Positions 16,201-25,810 of a stretch of DNA of 59,834 nucleotides are shown one piece after another (the stretch's first letter is position 1; each line of letters begins with the position of its first letter). Below the pieces are notes generated by a model, which worked only from the letters and a program-made list of their open reading frames with translations, had not been told where the DNA came from and made no database searches. The stretch is from Scatomorpha stercorigallinarum (GTDB taxonomy: Bacteria; Bacillota; Clostridia; Oscillospirales; Oscillospiraceae): positions 1 to 59,834 of the forward strand of contig CALXGN010000015.1 in NCBI GenBank assembly GCA_944387865.1, in the 5' to 3' direction. A program made the translations under genes and the position numbers.

Positions 16201-19200
16201 TTATTCGCAGCGGATGGTGACGATCTCGAAGGGCTTGAAGGTGTACTCCACGCAGCCGTCGCAGATCTCCAGCTCGCGCTCGCGCTCCTCGAGCAGATCG
16301 CAGCTCCAGGCGCGCACGGCGCCCGCCGGCAGGCGGATGGACGCTTTAGTCAGCGCGTCGTCGCACTCGTAGAGGCGCAGCACGGTCCCCTCGCCGTCCT
16401 CCGCGCACTTCACCGTCTCCATGATGATGTTGGCGGGCTGCACGCCGGCGAAGGAGAAGTCCAGCCCCTCGGCCGCGTTGGCCAGGGCGTAGGCAGGCTG
16501 GTTGAGCTTATAGCCCTCGCGCACCACGCCGCCCTCGCGCCAGCCGCCGCTGTGCGGCAGGATGGAGTAGGTGAAGTGGTGCATTTCCACGTCCGCCATC
16601 GGGTTGGGCTCGATGCCGGACTTTATCAGCGTCAGGCTGAGCACGCCGTCATGGACGGAGTGGCCGTATTTGCAGTCGTTGAGCAGGGCGACGCCGTAGT
16701 GGCCCTCGGAGAAGTCCATCCACTTCTGCCCGCCGTACTCGAAGCGCGCCTTGTCCCAGCTGGTGTTCTTGTGCACCTTGCGCTTGAGGCTGCCGAACTG
16801 CACGTCGAAGGTGGCCTCGTCGCTGTGCACGGCCACGGGGAACTCCACCTTCAGCAGGTGCTGGTGCAGCGTCCAGTCAACGGCCGTCTCGAAGTCGATG
16901 CGGCGGCTATCGGCATAGAAGCGCACGTCCTGCCAGATGGCGACGCCCGCGATCTCGTACTCCAGGTGCAGCGTGGCGCGCACGGGGCCCGTTTCCGTCC
17001 ACTCGAGCTTCGTGAGGCCGTCCACATCCCAGGACTTCTCGGTGTAATACTCGTCGATGTCCCAGTTGTCGTAGTAGATGGGCTTGTCCTCGAACATGCG
17101 CAGCAGGTTGGCGCGGCGGCCGGGCTGCACAGTCTCGCGGCCGTTCTCGCGGTCGTAGATGGAGCTGAAGTGCCCGCTCCCGTCCAGCGTCACGCGGTAG
17201 AACGGCGTGGTGAGCGTGCCGCCTTCCAGCGTGAAGGGGCTCTCCGCCGCCGCGCAGTCCGCGGGCAGCAGGGACTTGTAGCCCTTCGCCGGCAGGCCGC
17301 GGACATAGGCCACGGCGCCCTCCGCCGTGCGCTGCACGGGGAACACGCGGCCCTCGCCGTCGCTGAGGGCGGCGCAGCCCGTGTCGGGCAGGCTGACGAT
17401 GTCGTCGCGCTCGAAGCCGAGGGTGTTGAACACGGCCACGGCCCGGCCCTCGCCGGCCAGGCTGCGCAGCCGCTCGCCGAGCAGCGCGTGGGCCTGTTCG
17501 CTCAGGGCCTCGTACTCCGCCTTCGTCACCTCGTACACCTCGTGTATCGAGCTGCCGGGCAGTATGTCGTGGAACTGGTTGGTGAGCATGGTCTTCCACA
17601 TGCCGTCCAGCTCCTGCCCGGGATAGGCCAGCTTGTCCTGCGCCATCACGGAGGCCAGCTCCAGGTCCATCAGCAGCAGCTCGTTCTTGCGGTTGGCGCG
17701 CTTGTTGCGGGCCATGGAGGTGAGCGTGCCGCGGTGGTACTCGAAATAGAGCTCGCCCTCCCAGGTGTCGAGCCTGGGGTTGTCCTTCACGCGCGCTTCC
17801 AGTTCGCGGAAATACTCGCCGGCGAACTCCTGGCGCACCTGCGGTATGCCCTTGACGCCGCGCTTCATGCGCTTGGCCACTTCCAGCATCTCGCGGGTGG
17901 GGCCGCCGCCGCCGTCGCCGTGGCCAAAGGCCACCAGGATGTCGTTGTTGATCTCCTTGTTCTGATAGCGCTCCCAGCCGCCCATGATGGCGTCCGGGTG
18001 CAGGCGGCCGTTGTAGGTGGTGAAGAAGTTCTTCTTCACGTCCTGCCCCACGTCAACGGTGGTGATGAGGTGCGTGAGCACCTCGCTGCCGTCGATGCCG
18101 CGCCAGATGAAGGTGTCGTTGGGGATCTTGTCGATCTGGTTCCAGGCCAGCTTGGTGGTCATGAAATAGTCGATGCCGCTGCGCTTCATGATCTGCGGCA
18201 GGGCGCCGGAATAGCCGAACACGTCCGGCAGCCAGAGGATGCGGCAGTCCACGCCGAACTCATCCTTGAAAAAGCGCTTGCCGTGCACGAACTGCCTGAC
18301 GAGGGACTCGCCGGAGGTGAGGTTGGTGTCGGACTCCACCCACATGCCGCCTTCGGGCTCCCAGCGGCCCTCGGCCACGCGCTCCTTCACGCGCGCGTAC
18401 ACCTCGGGGTAGCGCTGGCGCAGGAAGTCGTAGAGCACGCACTGGCTGGACATGAAGAGGTAGTCCGGGTACTCGTCCATCAGCTTGAGGACGGTGGCGA
18501 AGCTGCGCGCCACCTTCTCGCGCACCTGGGCCACGGTCCACCACCAGGCCACGTCGATGTGCGTGTGGCCGATGCAGGTGGCGACCACGTCGTGCCAGCC
18601 GCCCATGCCCTTATAGAGCCGCTCTTCCAGCAGTTCGCGCGCGGCGGCCACGCCGGCGTAGTACTCCGGCGAATAGGGCCGGCGCAGGTCGAGCCTGTTC
18701 ACCGCGTCGTTGAGCACGGTCTGTATGTCGAGACGGTTCTTGTCGTCCTCGTCCATGCGGGGGAAGGCCCAGAGCGGCACCTGCAGGTCGTAATACAGCC
18801 CGTCCACCTCCTCGTCGAGCCAGTAGAGCTCCACGATCAGGTTGAACTCGCTGTACAGCGTGCCGGTGTAGGCCTGCATGTCGATGCGGAAGGTCTCGCC
18901 GCCCGCGGCGCGCTCTACAAGGCGCACTTCGCGGTGGTTCATGTCCAGGCCCTGCTCCACTTCCCCGTTCACGAAGAGGAGGAACTGCGGGTTTTTGCCG
19001 TCGTCGTATTCGTCTATCTGCGTGCGGACGTTCATCCACACGCTCCTGCCGGCGAACTCCTGCGGCACCGTGAGGTCGGCGCGGAACCAGTAGTGCTCGT
19101 CCGGGCCGTACCAGTGCATGTGGGCGCAGTCGAAATGCTCCCAGGGGTTGGCGGTGTCGGCCTCCGCCTCCTCGGGGCGGAAGTAAAGCCCCTTCTTATA

Positions 19201-19290
19201 GCTCCAGCAGCCCATGGCGGAGCGGTCGCGGATGCGCTCGCGGCGCAGCTCGTCGCATATCACCTGGATGCGCTTATCGATGAAGTACAT
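16201..19290 (-). CDS. Alpha-mannosidase, GH38
   Basis: Retaining alpha-mannosidase, 1029 aa, cytoplasmic. An N-terminal beta domain (1 to about 230) is followed by the catalytic domain with metal-binding HTHID (His242-Asp246) and nucleophile Asp356 in WLPDVFGYS; then the three-helix segment and C-terminal beta domains. The ATG at 19290 has GGAGGG 5 bases upstream; the frame extends further but without a good start. It lies 10 bases after the GH130 gene, in the same operon as the ABC importer, so it should trim alpha-mannose from imported oligosaccharides such as N-glycan fragments (inference). Confidence 0.93.
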   Translation of the reverse strand: MYFIDKRIQVICDELRRERIRDRSAMGCWSYKKGLYFRPEEAEADTANPWEHFDCAHMHWYGPDEHYWFRADLTVPQEFAGRSVWMNVRTQIDEYDDGKNPQFLLFVNGEVEQGLDMNHREVRLVERAAGGETFRIDMQAYTGTLYSEFNLIVELYWLDEEVDGLYYDLQVPLWAFPRMDEDDKNRLDIQTVLNDAVNRLDLRRPYSPEYYAGVAAARELLEERLYKGMGGWHDVVATCIGHTHIDVAWWWTVAQVREKVARSFATVLKLMDEYPDYLFMSSQCVLYDFLRQRYPEVYARVKERVAEGRWEPEGGMWVESDTNLTSGESLVRQFVHGKRFFKDEFGVDCRILWLPDVFGYSGALPQIMKRSGIDYFMTTKLAWNQIDKIPNDTFIWRGIDGSEVLTHLITTVDVGQDVKKNFFTTYNGRLHPDAIMGGWERYQNKEINNDILVAFGHGDGGGGPTREMLEVAKRMKRGVKGIPQVRQEFAGEYFRELEARVKDNPRLDTWEGELYFEYHRGTLTSMARNKRANRKNELLLMDLELASVMAQDKLAYPGQELDGMWKTMLTNQFHDILPGSSIHEVYEVTKAEYEALSEQAHALLGERLRSLAGEGRAVAVFNTLGFERDDIVSLPDTGCAALSDGEGRVFPVQRTAEGAVAYVRGLPAKGYKSLLPADCAAAESPFTLEGGTLTTPFYRVTLDGSGHFSSIYDRENGRETVQPGRRANLLRMFEDKPIYYDNWDIDEYYTEKSWDVDGLTKLEWTETGPVRATLHLEYEIAGVAIWQDVRFYADSRRIDFETAVDWTLHQHLLKVEFPVAVHSDEATFDVQFGSLKRKVHKNTSWDKARFEYGGQKWMDFSEGHYGVALLNDCKYGHSVHDGVLSLTLIKSGIEPNPMADVEMHHFTYSILPHSGGWREGGVVREGYKLNQPAYALANAAEGLDFSFAGVQPANIIMETVKCAEDGEGTVLRLYECDDALTKASIRLPAGAVRAWSCDLLEERERELEICDGCVEYTFKPFEIVTIRCE

Positions 19291-19300
19291 ATGGCCCTCC

Positions 19301-20290
19301 TCAAAGACTGTTTTCTTTGATATAGGCGAGCAGGTCGTCCGCCGTGGTGAAGGCAAGGCCCGTCACGGTGTCGGCGCAGCCATAGTAGATGGCGATGCGG
19401 CCGGTGTCCGCATCGGTGAGCGCGGCGCAGGGGAAGGTGACGTTCGGCACGTCGCCCACGCACTCATAGAGCTCATAGGGCGCGAGGATGTAGTCCGCGC
19501 CGCGGCAGAGCACCTTCCAGGGCTCGTCGCGGTCCAGCAGGGCGGCGCCCATGCGGTAGACATAGCCGTTGCAGGTGGTAATGACGCCGTGGTAGATGAG
19601 CAGCCAGCCCTCGTCCGTCTCGATGGGAATCGGCCCCGCGCCGATCTTCGTGCTCTGCCAGGCGGAGCGGTCGCCGGGGACGGTGCTCATGACATGCCTG
19701 TGCATGCCCCAGAACTTCATGTCCGGGCTGCGGCTGATGAAGATGTCGCCGAAGGGGGTGTGCCCCGTGTCGCTCGGGCGGCTGAGCATGGCGTACATGC
19801 CGCCGATCTTGCGCGGGAAGAGCACGCCGTTGCGGTTATAGGGCAAAAAGGCGTTCTCCAGCTGGTGGAAGGTGCGGAAATCCTCCGTCCAGCCCACGCC
19901 GATGGTGGGGCCGTGATAGCCGTTGCACCAGGTGATGTAATACTTGCCGTCCAGCAGGCAGACGCGCGGGTCGTAGCGGTATTCGCGCTTGATGATCTCC
20001 GCGTCACCGTCGGCGAAGGAGATGGGGTCGTCGTCGATCTTCCAGTGGACGCCGTCGTCACTGAAGCCGGCGAAGAGGTCCATGCTCACGGAGCGGCTGT
20101 CGCAGCGGAACAGCCCCGCGAAGCCGCCCTTATAGGGCACGACGGCGCTGTTGAACACGCTGTTGGACCGGCGGTTGCCGTCGCGGCCGATGATAGGATT
20201 GCCGCTGTAGCGCCACACCGGCAGCTTATAGCCGGCGGGCCTGTCCTCCCAGGGGATGTTGGGCAGGGAGGAGCCCAGGATCTTGGTCAT
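19301..20290 (-). CDS. GH130 mannoside phosphorylase/hydrolase
   Basis: 329-aa five-bladed propeller enzyme of family GH130. Recognisable parts: NPIIGRDGNRRSNSVFNSAVV (beginning near residue 32), FRCDSRS, YDPRVCLLDGKYYITW and a late VPNVTFPCA segment. Characterised members phosphorolyse beta-1,4-mannosides, including mannosyl-N-acetylglucosamine from N-glycan cores, releasing mannose 1-phosphate; others are hydrolases. The motifs look closest to the GH130_2 group, but subfamily assignment needs alignment. It follows the binding lipoprotein after an intercistronic hairpin. Phosphorolysis would fit the phosphoglucomutase/phosphomannomutase gene nearby. Confidence 0.9.
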   Translation of the reverse strand: MTKILGSSLPNIPWEDRPAGYKLPVWRYSGNPIIGRDGNRRSNSVFNSAVVPYKGGFAGLFRCDSRSVSMDLFAGFSDDGVHWKIDDDPISFADGDAEIIKREYRYDPRVCLLDGKYYITWCNGYHGPTIGVGWTEDFRTFHQLENAFLPYNRNGVLFPRKIGGMYAMLSRPSDTGHTPFGDIFISRSPDMKFWGMHRHVMSTVPGDRSAWQSTKIGAGPIPIETDEGWLLIYHGVITTCNGYVYRMGAALLDRDEPWKVLCRGADYILAPYELYECVGDVPNVTFPCAALTDADTGRIAIYYGCADTVTGLAFTTADDLLAYIKENSL

Positions 20291-20316
20291 GGTGGCACCT
20301 GCCTTTACAGTCTTGT

Positions 20317-20350
20317 AGGGGCTGCCGCGTTTTCAGGCGCGACAGCCCCT
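20317..20350 (-). other. Intercistronic hairpin after the binding-protein gene
   Basis: Arms 20317-20324 and 20343-20350, extended inside by a second short stem after one mismatch. On minus it is not followed by T residues, so it is more likely an mRNA 3'-end stabiliser or partial attenuator between lipoprotein and GH130 than a full terminator. Confidence 0.6.
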
Positions 20351-20392
20351 TTTTCATTGGTTTTTCTGCGCTTTAATAGTCAGCGGGCGCGC

Positions 20393-21880
20393 TCAGGCAG
20401 CCTGCCCGGCCATGAAAGCGTCGATCTGGGTCTGGGCCTCGGCGACCAGCTCGTCAAAGCCGGCGGCGCGGAGCTCTTCCATCATCTCGGGGACACCGGT
20501 GGCGGGATCCATGGTGCCGGTCAGCAGCTCAGACTTGTAGCGCTGCCAGATCTCCATGCAGGAGCTCAGCTCGTTGCTCAGGCTGCTGGTGTCGAACACG
20601 AAGCCCAGCAGCGGGGAGATAATGGCGGCCTCGTTCAGAGCGGCAACTTCGTCGTACTGGTTGTAATCGGTGTCGTCCAGCATGGTGACGTTGAAGAAGG
20701 AGCCCTGGGTGTAGCCGGCCATCGGCCAGTCGTTGTTCAGCTTGTGCACGCGCTGGCTGCCGTCCTCGGCCTCAACGTACTCGAAGTTCTCGCCCTCGAG
20801 GCCGTAGAACAGGGCGTCACGGACGTAGGAGTCGGTGTTCACCAGCTCGAGGAGCTGCAGGGCCTTGTCAGGGTGGGCGCAGGAAGCGGAGATGCAGCTG
20901 ACGGAGCCCTGCACGGTGTCGTTGGACAGGTAGGTGTTGCCCCACTGCACGGCGGTGGCCTCAACGCCCATGTTCGGGCTCCAGGTGGTAACGGCGGCGT
21001 AGGGCCAGCCCTGCGCGACGTAGCAGGTGCGGTACATCGGAGCCTCGGCGAGGGTGGCGGCGTCGGCGTTGATGATGCCGGCCTGGTACCACTCATGCAG
21101 GGTGGTGAGCATGCTCATGACGTCTTCCTGCTCGAACACGGAGACGACGGTGGCGGTCTCATCGTTGTAGTTCACGCCGATGGGGGGCAGGCCGGTGCCC
21201 ATGGCGTCGTAGTCCATGGTCACGGCGGACAGGCCCTCGCGGTGCAGGATGAACGGGGTGACGTTCTCGCCTTCCTTAATGGCGGCGAGGGTGTCGGTCA
21301 GGCTCTCGAGGGTGTTGAGGGACTGGTAGTCGGGATCATACTTCTCGGCCATGGCAGCGTCCCAGACGAAGTACTGGGTGACGGAGACGTCCTTCAGGGT
21401 GGGGACGCCGTAGATCTTGCCGTCGATGGAGACAGCGCGCCAGTAATCCTCGTCGATCAGCGAGTAGAGCTCGGGGGAAGCAGTCTGCACGATCTCAGTG
21501 ATGTCGGCGAAGGCGCCGATCTTGACGTCGTTGCTGAAGGTGCCGAGGTTGGTGAAGATGATGTCGTAGGGCTCGTTGGTGCTGACGATGGTGCTGCGGC
21601 GGCCGTCCCAGTCGCCCCAGCCGACGACGTGCACGTTCAGGTGCACGCCGATCTTCTCTTCCAGGTAGGCGTCGAGGTTGGCCTTCCAGGCATCGTAGTT
21701 CTCGGGCTGGCCATTGCCGACCATGTACCAGGTCAGCTCGACGATCTCGCCGTCGGTGGACTCCCCGCCGGTCGTCGCGCCGGGATCGGCAGACTCAGCG
21801 GCGGGCTCCTCTCCGCAGCCGGCCACAAGGACCATCAGCATGAGGGCCGAGAGGAGCAGTGCAAGAATTCTTTTCTTCAT
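20393..21880 (-). CDS. Sugar ABC transporter substrate-binding lipoprotein
   Basis: 495 aa, lysine-rich start, hydrophobic signal and lipobox LVAGC (Cys22), then an acidic Gly/Thr linker and a type 1 binding-protein fold (IVELTWYMVGNGQPENYDAWK, KIYGVPTLKDV). Resembles LipO/LplA-type proteins that serve LplB/YtcP permeases. TTGGAGGTC lies upstream of the chosen ATG. Its codons are more uniform than those of neighbours, as in highly expressed genes. Hairpins flank the cistron on both sides, which should raise its transcript level over the permeases. Ligand probably a mannose-containing oligosaccharide (from operon context). Confidence 0.9.
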   Translation of the reverse strand: MKKRILALLLSALMLMVLVAGCGEEPAAESADPGATTGGESTDGEIVELTWYMVGNGQPENYDAWKANLDAYLEEKIGVHLNVHVVGWGDWDGRRSTIVSTNEPYDIIFTNLGTFSNDVKIGAFADITEIVQTASPELYSLIDEDYWRAVSIDGKIYGVPTLKDVSVTQYFVWDAAMAEKYDPDYQSLNTLESLTDTLAAIKEGENVTPFILHREGLSAVTMDYDAMGTGLPPIGVNYNDETATVVSVFEQEDVMSMLTTLHEWYQAGIINADAATLAEAPMYRTCYVAQGWPYAAVTTWSPNMGVEATAVQWGNTYLSNDTVQGSVSCISASCAHPDKALQLLELVNTDSYVRDALFYGLEGENFEYVEAEDGSQRVHKLNNDWPMAGYTQGSFFNVTMLDDTDYNQYDEVAALNEAAIISPLLGFVFDTSSLSNELSSCMEIWQRYKSELLTGTMDPATGVPEMMEELRAAGFDELVAEAQTQIDAFMAGQAA

Positions 21881-21908
21881 ATTGACCTCCAAAAATTTTT
21901 TTATTTCG

Positions 21909-21929
21909 GGGCCCGCTGGCTGCGGGCCC
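21909..21929 (-). other. Intercistronic hairpin before the binding-protein gene
   Basis: A perfect 8-bp stem (GGGCCCGC with GCGGGCCC), 5-base loop, lying between the permease stop and the lipoprotein ribosome site on minus. An A/T-rich stretch follows. May attenuate or define an RNA processing end. Confidence 0.55.
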
Positions 21930-21944
21930 TTTAATACGCGGGTA

Positions 21945-22859
21945 TCAGCCCTTCACCGCGCCGACCGTGAGGCCGGAGATGAAGTACTTCTGGAAGAACG
22001 GGTAGACGCAGGCGATAGGCACGGCGATGATGATCGCGATGGCCATTCGCACGGACTCCGTCGGCATCGCCAGCTTGTAATCCTGCAGCGACATGCCGGC
22101 CGTCGGGTTCTTGGTCAGGAACTCCATGTTCTTCTGCAGCTGGTTCAGCAGGGCCTGCAGGGAGAGCAGGTTGTCTTTGCTGATGTACAGCGAGGACTGG
22201 AACCAGTCGTTCCAGTAGCCGAAGGCGAGGAACAGTCCGATGGTGGCCAGCAGGGGCTTCGAGATGGGCGTGACGATCCTGACGAAGATGGTCAGCTGGG
22301 ACGCGCCGTCGATCTTGGCCGACTCGATGACCGCATCGGGGATGTTGGTGCGGAAGTATGTGCGGCAGATGGTGACGTTGAAGGACGACACGCACAGCGG
22401 CAGGATAAGCGACCATATCGTGTCCCTCAAGTTCAATATCTGCGCGATGACCACGTAGCTGGCGACCATGCCGCCGCTGAATATCATGGGGATGAAAACA
22501 ACGGTGGAGAAGAAGCCGTTCAGCTTGTAGCCCGGGCGGGAGAGCACGTAGCCCATGGTGGCGGTGAGGATGACGCCGAGGACGGTGCCGATGACGGTGA
22601 CCTCAACGGAGATCCACAGCGCCTGCAGTATCATCCCGCGCTCGCCCCAGAGGAAGGTATAGGCGCTGGCGCTCAGCATGCTGGGGATGATCTGATAGCC
22701 GTTCTGCGCGATGCTCTGCTCATCGGTGATGGAGATGATGAAGATGAGCACGATGGGCAGCACGCACATCAGCGACAGGAGGATGAAGATGATGTTGAAA
22801 ACGACGTTCGTGCCCGGGTTGATGCGGTTGAGGACGTTGGAAGCAGACTTTTTACTCAT
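21945..22859 (-). CDS. Sugar ABC transporter permease, YtcP/LplC (MalG) type
   Basis: 304 aa, six predicted membrane helices. The cytoplasmic EAA loop is visible as ESAKIDGASQLTIFVRIVTPISKP (near 180-203), which contacts the ATPase. C-terminal LTVGAVKG is typical of this permease class. It follows its partner permease by 15 bases. No ATPase is encoded in the operon; such importers usually share a genome-wide MsmX-like ATPase, which I infer here. Confidence 0.92.
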   Translation of the reverse strand: MSKKSASNVLNRINPGTNVVFNIIFILLSLMCVLPIVLIFIISITDEQSIAQNGYQIIPSMLSASAYTFLWGERGMILQALWISVEVTVIGTVLGVILTATMGYVLSRPGYKLNGFFSTVVFIPMIFSGGMVASYVVIAQILNLRDTIWSLILPLCVSSFNVTICRTYFRTNIPDAVIESAKIDGASQLTIFVRIVTPISKPLLATIGLFLAFGYWNDWFQSSLYISKDNLLSLQALLNQLQKNMEFLTKNPTAGMSLQDYKLAMPTESVRMAIAIIIAVPIACVYPFFQKYFISGLTVGAVKG

Positions 22860-22874
22860 GATCTCTCCCCCTCC

Positions 22875-23861
22875 TCAGATAATGGCGCTCTGCCTGTCGA
22901 CCTTGCGCACGATGGCGTTGGCCACCAGGATGGTGATGCAGCCGATGACAGACTGGAAGAAGCCGGCGGCAGCCGTGCGGCCAATGGGCACGTTAGGCGT
23001 GAGCAGCATGTTGTAGATGTAGACGTCGAAGGTCATCGTCGCCTCGTACAGGGAGTTCGTCACGCCGCGGGGGATCTGGTAGAACAGGCCGAAGTCCGTG
23101 CTGAAGATCCTGCCGACGCTGAGGATGAACATCATGATGATGACCGGCTTCAGGGCGGGCAGCGTGATATGTATCGCCTGCTGGAACTTGCTGGCGCCGT
23201 CGAGGGCGCCGGCCTCGTAGAGCGAGGTGTCGATGCCGCTGATACTGGCCAGATAGACGACCATGTTGTAGCCCACGGTCTTCCATACCTGCATGAACAC
23301 GAGGATGAACGGCCAGTACTTCGCTTCCGTGTACCAGTTGATGGGATCCTTGCCGAAAGCCTCGAGCACAGAGTTGAGCAGGCCCTTGTCATAGCTCAGG
23401 AAGGCGAAGACGAAATAGCTTACCACGACCCAGGACATGAAGTGCGGCATGAACATCATGGTCTGATAGGTCTTGGACTTGCGCTTGCTGTAGAGCTGGT
23501 TTATCAGTATCGCCAGCGTCACGGGGATGACGATGTTGAGGACGATAAACACGATGTTGTACAGCAGGGTGTTGCGGAGAACGATGCCGAACTGGCTGGA
23601 TTTGAGGAAGAACTCGAAGTTCCCCGTCAGCGTCCAGTCGCTCTGGATCAGGTTGTAGATGAAGCCCTTGGTGGCGTCAACTATCCTGTAGTCCTTAAAG
23701 GCCAGGACCAGGCCGAACATGGGCAGATAGCAGAAAATAAGGTACCAGACCGTGGTCGGTACGGCCAGCAGCGTCAGCTCGATATCGTCGCGGATGGAGC
23801 TGCCGCTTCTCTTTTTGCGCTTCTGCGTGCTTGTCTGCTCAAGCGCGTTAGCAGATTTCAC
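22875..23861 (-). CDS. Sugar ABC transporter permease, LplB (MalF) type
   Basis: About 328 aa with six helices and the EAA loop YEAGALDGASKFQQAIHITLPALKP. First gene of the importer and glycosidase operon. Two GTG starts are possible: 23891, where the purine-rich site is too close, and 23861, preceded by GGAAGGTGGG at 7 bases, which I prefer. A Lys/Arg-rich cytoplasmic tail precedes helix 1. Forms the transmembrane channel with the downstream permease. Confidence 0.9.
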   Translation of the reverse strand: MKSANALEQTSTQKRKKRSGSSIRDDIELTLLAVPTTVWYLIFCYLPMFGLVLAFKDYRIVDATKGFIYNLIQSDWTLTGNFEFFLKSSQFGIVLRNTLLYNIVFIVLNIVIPVTLAILINQLYSKRKSKTYQTMMFMPHFMSWVVVSYFVFAFLSYDKGLLNSVLEAFGKDPINWYTEAKYWPFILVFMQVWKTVGYNMVVYLASISGIDTSLYEAGALDGASKFQQAIHITLPALKPVIIMMFILSVGRIFSTDFGLFYQIPRGVTNSLYEATMTFDVYIYNMLLTPNVPIGRTAAAGFFQSVIGCITILVANAIVRKVDRQSAII

Positions 23862-23934
23862 ATAGCGTCCCACCTTCCATAAGTAATCCACCTCTCCAAG
23901 TAGAGCGTGCTCAGGCTATCTGTTATTATAAACG

Positions 23935-23962
23935 AACAGCCCGCGCCGGGAAAGTCTGTAAG
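23935..23962 (-). promoter_or_regulatory. Promoter of the sugar importer operon
   Basis: On minus: CTTACA, 16-base spacer, perfect TATAAT. About 75 bases before the first start codon. The imperfect -35 would suit activation by the AraC-type regulator. Confidence 0.6.
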
Positions 23963-24031
23963 GGCCATATGATAGTATGGAAACGCCACCTCGGGGTTGC
24001 AAAATATAGTATCCAGCTCCTGCCAGGGCTG

Positions 24032-24065
24032 CAAAAAAGCGGGCGGGGGACGTCCCCCCGCCCGC
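24032..24065 (-). terminator. Terminator after the phosphoglucomutase gene
   Basis: On minus a GC-only stem (GCGGGCGGGG with its complement) ends in TTTTTT. It separates the pgm/GH20 unit from the sugar importer promoter. Confidence 0.88.
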
Positions 24066-24089
24066 TCCCGGCGTCATATCATGCTGTTT

Positions 24090-25766
24090 TCAGGCGAAAA
24101 AGCCAGCCGCGGCCTGCGCCAGTTCCCCGTCGATCTCCTGCGCGCGCTCCATGCTCTCCGCGCGGGCGGAGAGATAGACCTTGATCTTCGGCTCCGTGCC
24201 GCTGGGGCGCACGATGAGCTTGGCGCCGTCCATGCGGTATTCGAGCACGTTGCTGCGCGGCAGCTCCAGCGCCACGCCCTCGCCCGTCTGGTAGTCCGTG
24301 CGGCCGGTGACGGCCCAGCCGGCGATCTCCGCCGGGGGCGCGGCGCGCAGGGAGTCCATCACGGCGGCCATGCGCTCCATGCCGCCCTCGCCCTCGAAGG
24401 CGAAGCTCTTCACGGCGCAGCAGGTGTAGCCGTGCTTCTCATAGAGCGCGCGGATGGCGTCGGCCAGGGTCATGCCCTGCTTCTTGTACCAGGCGGCCAT
24501 CTCGCAGCAGAGCATGGAGGCGTTGACGGCGTCCTTATCGCGGACATGGGAGCCGGAGAGGTAGCCGTAGCTCTCCTCGAAGCCGAAGAGGAAGCGCTCG
24601 CCGTGGCCTTCGGCCTCCAGCAGGCCGATCTGCTCGCCGATGAACTTGAAGCCGGTGAGCACGCGCCGCAGCTCCACGCCGTACTCGGCGGCCACGGCGT
24701 CGGCCATGTCGGTGGAGACGATGGTGGTGACGGCCACGGGCTTCTCCGGCATGGTGCCCAGCTCCATGCGCCGGCGGCAGATGTAGTCGAGCAGCAGCAC
24801 GCCCATCTCGTTGCCGGTCAGCAGGCGGTAGCCGTCGCCCTCCGGCACGGCGGAGCCCATGCGGTCGCAGTCCGGGTCGGTGCCCAGCAGCAGGTCCGGG
24901 TGCAGCTTTTCGCACAGCTCCAGGCCACGCAGCATGGCCTCGCGCTCCTCCGGGTTGGGGTAGGGGCAGGTGGGGAAGTGCCCGTCCGGGTGCTCCTGCT
25001 CGGGCACGACGGTGACGTCCTTCACGCCGATGCGGCCGAGTATCTTGGTCACGCACTCCAGCCCCGAGCCGTTGAGCGGCGTGTACACCACGCTCAGGTC
25101 CTCCGCCCCGCCGGAGAGGCTGAGCTTCTGCACGGCGTCGAGGAAGTCCTCCAGGCACTGCTCGGGGATGTACCTGATGCGCCCGTCGGCCACGGCGGCG
25201 TCGAAATCGGCCAGCGCCACGCCGTCGAAGGGGTCGGTGCTGTCGATGGCGGCCTGCACGTGCTCCGCGGCCTCGAGGGTGATCTGCCCGCCGTCCGGGC
25301 CGTAGACCTTATAGCCGTTGTACTTGGCGGGGTTGTGGCTGGCGGTGACGCAGATGCCCGCGCCGCAGTGGAAATAGCGCACGGCCCAGCTGAGCGCGGG
25401 CGTGGGCTCCAGCCGCGGGTAGATCCAGGCGGTGACGCCGTTGGCGGCCAGCACGCGCGCCGCCTCGCGGGCGAAGAGGTCGCTCTTGATGCGGCTGTCG
25501 TGGGCGATGGCCACGGACGGCGTGCCGCCGGAGGCCTTCAGCCAGGCGCAGAGGCCCTGCGTGGCGCGGCGCACGGTGTAGATGTTCATCCTGTTCGTCC
25601 CCGCGCCGAGGACGCCGCGCAGCCCGCCGGTGCCGAAGGCCAGGTCGCGGTAAAAGCGGTCGGAGACCTCGCCGCCGTCGGGGTCCAGCCCCCTGAGCTC
25701 CTCGATGAGGTCGCTGTCGTCCACGGCGCGCTCCAGCCAGCGCGAATACTCTGCTCTGATGTCCAT
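24090..25766 (-). CDS. Phosphoglucomutase/phosphomannomutase (alpha-phosphohexomutase)
   Basis: 558 aa, the long PgcA-type length. Phosphoserine loop CVTASHNP with Ser143, metal loop GTDPDCDRMG (near 295), sugar-binding loop FGFEESYGY and phosphate-binding RPSGTEPKIKVY near the C terminus. Interconverts hexose 1-phosphate and 6-phosphate. In this setting it could link mannose 1-phosphate or glucose 1-phosphate from phosphorolysis to glycolysis. GAGGAG lies before the ATG; it follows the GH20 gene and likely shares its promoter. Confidence 0.93.
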   Translation of the reverse strand: MDIRAEYSRWLERAVDDSDLIEELRGLDPDGGEVSDRFYRDLAFGTGGLRGVLGAGTNRMNIYTVRRATQGLCAWLKASGGTPSVAIAHDSRIKSDLFAREAARVLAANGVTAWIYPRLEPTPALSWAVRYFHCGAGICVTASHNPAKYNGYKVYGPDGGQITLEAAEHVQAAIDSTDPFDGVALADFDAAVADGRIRYIPEQCLEDFLDAVQKLSLSGGAEDLSVVYTPLNGSGLECVTKILGRIGVKDVTVVPEQEHPDGHFPTCPYPNPEEREAMLRGLELCEKLHPDLLLGTDPDCDRMGSAVPEGDGYRLLTGNEMGVLLLDYICRRRMELGTMPEKPVAVTTIVSTDMADAVAAEYGVELRRVLTGFKFIGEQIGLLEAEGHGERFLFGFEESYGYLSGSHVRDKDAVNASMLCCEMAAWYKKQGMTLADAIRALYEKHGYTCCAVKSFAFEGEGGMERMAAVMDSLRAAPPAEIAGWAVTGRTDYQTGEGVALELPRSNVLEYRMDGAKLIVRPSGTEPKIKVYLSARAESMERAQEIDGELAQAAAGFFA

Positions 25767-25810
25767 TTTCTTTGCGCTCCTCTCTTATTTGTACCGTATC
25801 GTGTTGCCTG

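Noticed and set aside
16126..19320. Very long plus-strand open frame (over 1000 codons) opposite GH38
   Set aside because: Shadow of the GH38 gene in GC-rich DNA; low-complexity His/Ala/Val-rich translation and no domain. Several others of this type (for example 19214-21934, 30-33 kb plus) were dropped for the same reason.
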